A stretch of 64,000 bases of DNA from Cruorifilaria tuberocauda (taxonomy: Eukaryota; Nematoda; Chromadorea; Rhabditida; Onchocercidae), in the NCBI GenBank assembly GCA_013365365.1, contig JABVXU010000033.1, positions 186,001-250,000 on the forward strand, read 5' to 3'. Positions 62,378-64,000 of this stretch are shown one piece after another. A program made the translations under genes and the position numbers. How positions within the stretch are numbered: position 1 is the stretch's first letter; every line of letters starts with the position of its first letter. The notes under the pieces were generated by a model. The model searched no databases, was not told where the DNA came from, and saw nothing but the letters and a program-made list of their open reading frames with translations.

Positions 62378-62650
62378 ACTCTACTACTACTACTATTACT
62401 ATTACTGCTACTATTACTACTACTACTACTAATATTACTATTACATATTACGATTATATTATTATTATTATTATTATCATTACTATTACACATCATATTA
62501 TTATTACTATTACTACTAGTAATATTAATAATAATAGTAATAACATTTAATTAATTACTAAAATTAATTATGATAATAAATGATAACAATAATATTATAT
62601 TAATAAAAAGTAGTAATAATAATGAAGAAAAAAATAATAATGCCATCACT
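62378..62650. repeat. Degenerate trinucleotide array (TAC/TAT/TTA)n
   Basis: About 270 bases dominated by TAC, TAT, ATT and TAA triplets (tactactactactattacta and similar), giving mirrored runs on the two halves. It looks like an aged trinucleotide satellite; the minus-strand open frame in it has no support. Confidence 0.8.
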
Positions 62651-64000
62651 ATTATTATGTACATAATTACTACGATTATTTCTACAGCTACAATGCCAAC
62701 TACTACTGCAATGTAGCGATTGGAAAGTTAAAGAAAAGTAATATAGTTTAGAAGAAATGTGCGAATTGACTTTAATGCAATTTTCGTATATGCAAGTAAA
62801 GCAGCTGTTAAGCAGAGCACAAATCACTGGCAGTTGCTCTATTGCAATTTAGCTTTCTTGCAAAATTAGCAAGGAAACAGGAAAGTTTACTCGTGATATT
62901 ATTGGGATATCACTTGTTTGAGCAATGCGCGATATGATTAGTTGGACATTATGCTATGGGTAAGTTGGATACTGCTTGTGCTTTTAAAAAATACTTGGAT
63001 AATTTTGAGAATTGAGTTTTGTATTCTCAAGGTTTAAGATTTTGGTGCATTTATCAATAGGCTGAAAATATAAATGCTTGTACAGAGTGAAAAAATGACG
63101 GAAGTAATCATTTTCCCGATTTATTATAATGTAAGGTTCTGATGAGAATTCACGTTTTTCCCACTTCCTCTCTCTCTGTCTTCTCCCTCCTCCCTGAAAA
63201 GATTTCTAAAAGATATATAAAGGTTGAGACCAACTATTTGGGAATATTTTATGCTTATAAAATTCATCATTAGCATTATGATAAATAATTTCTAGAGAAA
63301 ATATTACCTTGTTCATAACTTCTAACGTAATTGATTTCAGCAAGAATAATCTTGCAATTGCTTTCATTGATTAACAAAACTTTAGATTCTAATCAATAAA
63401 TGATAAGCTTGAAGTTAAGCGAATTATTATGGTTACTTTTATCATATCATGATATAATTCCTCTAAATTGTCTTTCAACGAAATAAACATCTCAAATATC
63501 ATAGCTCTTCACTTAAAATTTTTTCATCATTTATACAGCAAACATATATTTCCTTGAATTATCACTTCTTTTTTCATTTTTTCTTATTCAATTACTTCCC
63601 GTTTGTACATTTTAACAAAGCTTTTCTATGGAAGAGATCCTTTCCTTCCGAGCACTTCCGTCGCTTACTTTTCCAATGTCTCTTGAAAATACAAATGCAA
63701 GTGGTCAAAGTTGCAAATAATTCAATTTATTTTCAAACTCTTCTTTTTTAGTAAATCTGTTGGAAATTTGAAGTAGAAAGGAAGTTTCCATCTAAAATTA
63801 CTTTATAATAATTTTAATGATCGAAGAACTTATTAAGTTGATTTTAATCTTCCAGAAATTTCCCACTTTCTTATAATACTTTTTTTTATTTAACAAGAAA
63901 ACTAAAAAGCATTAAAGCAAAACAATAATGTAACTTGAACCAAAAAAAAAGACTGAAAAATTGATGCTTGTAATTTTTTTTTTTATAACATAGACAATGA

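Larger units (their letters stand above)
57474..64000. other. Gene-free AT-rich region to the window edge
   Basis: No exon chain on either strand. The region contains poly-T/poly-A runs, GT/CG-alternating patches (59.57-59.83 kb), a GA microsatellite (62.2 kb) and a trinucleotide-rich block (62.38-62.65 kb). It could be distal regulatory DNA of the phospholipase-B gene or of a gene outside the window. Confidence 0.5.

Noticed and set aside
1..64000. Bacterial (for example Wolbachia-derived) insertions, CRISPR arrays, rRNA or tRNA genes
   Set aside because: I saw no stretch of bacterial-like coding sequence, no regular repeat-spacer pattern and no recognisable cloverleaf with an intact B box, though a tRNA could be missed by eye; tRNAscan-SE would settle it.

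Overview
The window is nuclear DNA of a nematode, most likely a filarial or other clade III species. It is strongly AT-rich, its genes are cut into many short exons by introns that end in TTTCAG/TTTTAG, and its proteins are metazoan with several C. elegans counterparts (chondroitin synthase SQV-5, CEH-8/Rx, CCPP-1). There is no bacterial operon structure, CRISPR array, phage or rRNA. Almost every gene had to be rebuilt by joining exons with matching phase, because the long open frames are only fragments of genes. Exon coordinates are given inside each entry.

Layout: 1-3109 AT-rich intergenic DNA with microsatellites; 3110-8411 (+) chondroitin synthase; 9347-10964 (-) ALG10 glucosyltransferase, with an upstream exon missed by the long open frame; 12721-14063 (+) glycine cleavage H protein; 16012-19756 (-) Rx/CEH-8 homeobox gene; 22364-33521 (-) the tubulin deglutamylase CCPP-1 in about 22 exons; 33626-36459 (-) complex I subunit NDUFA9; 37333-38387 (-) KGD4/MRPS36, the small 2-oxoglutarate dehydrogenase subunit; 38633-39241 (-) an unidentified small gene; 40293-42364 (+) a TIMMDC1-like complex I assembly factor; 43559-45235 (+) the lipid-droplet protein FITM2; 45746-47305 (-) pyroglutamyl-peptidase I; 47792-49062 (+) a KIAA1143 homologue; 50913-55064 (-) a membrane-anchored phospholipase-B-like GDSL protein; then about 9 kb of gene-free, repeat-bearing DNA to the right edge.

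The 22-40 kb block is the most organised part. Four minus-strand genes follow each other, and the stop of NDUFA9 lies only 104 bases from the best candidate start of ccpp-1, the spacing expected of a trans-spliced nematode operon. Three genes of this block act in mitochondria (KGD4, NDUFA9 and, divergently, TIMMDC1-like).

The items most worth a second look are: a roughly 300-bp duplication that copied the 3' end of ccpp-1 into an intron of the homeobox gene; a 473-bp fold-back (MITE-like) element; the GDSL phospholipase-B homologue that keeps its serine but appears to lack the block III and block V catalytic residues; and the hidden 5' exon of ALG10. I did not find a wholly new biological system. 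The findings are gene-structure, repeat and enzyme-motif observations.
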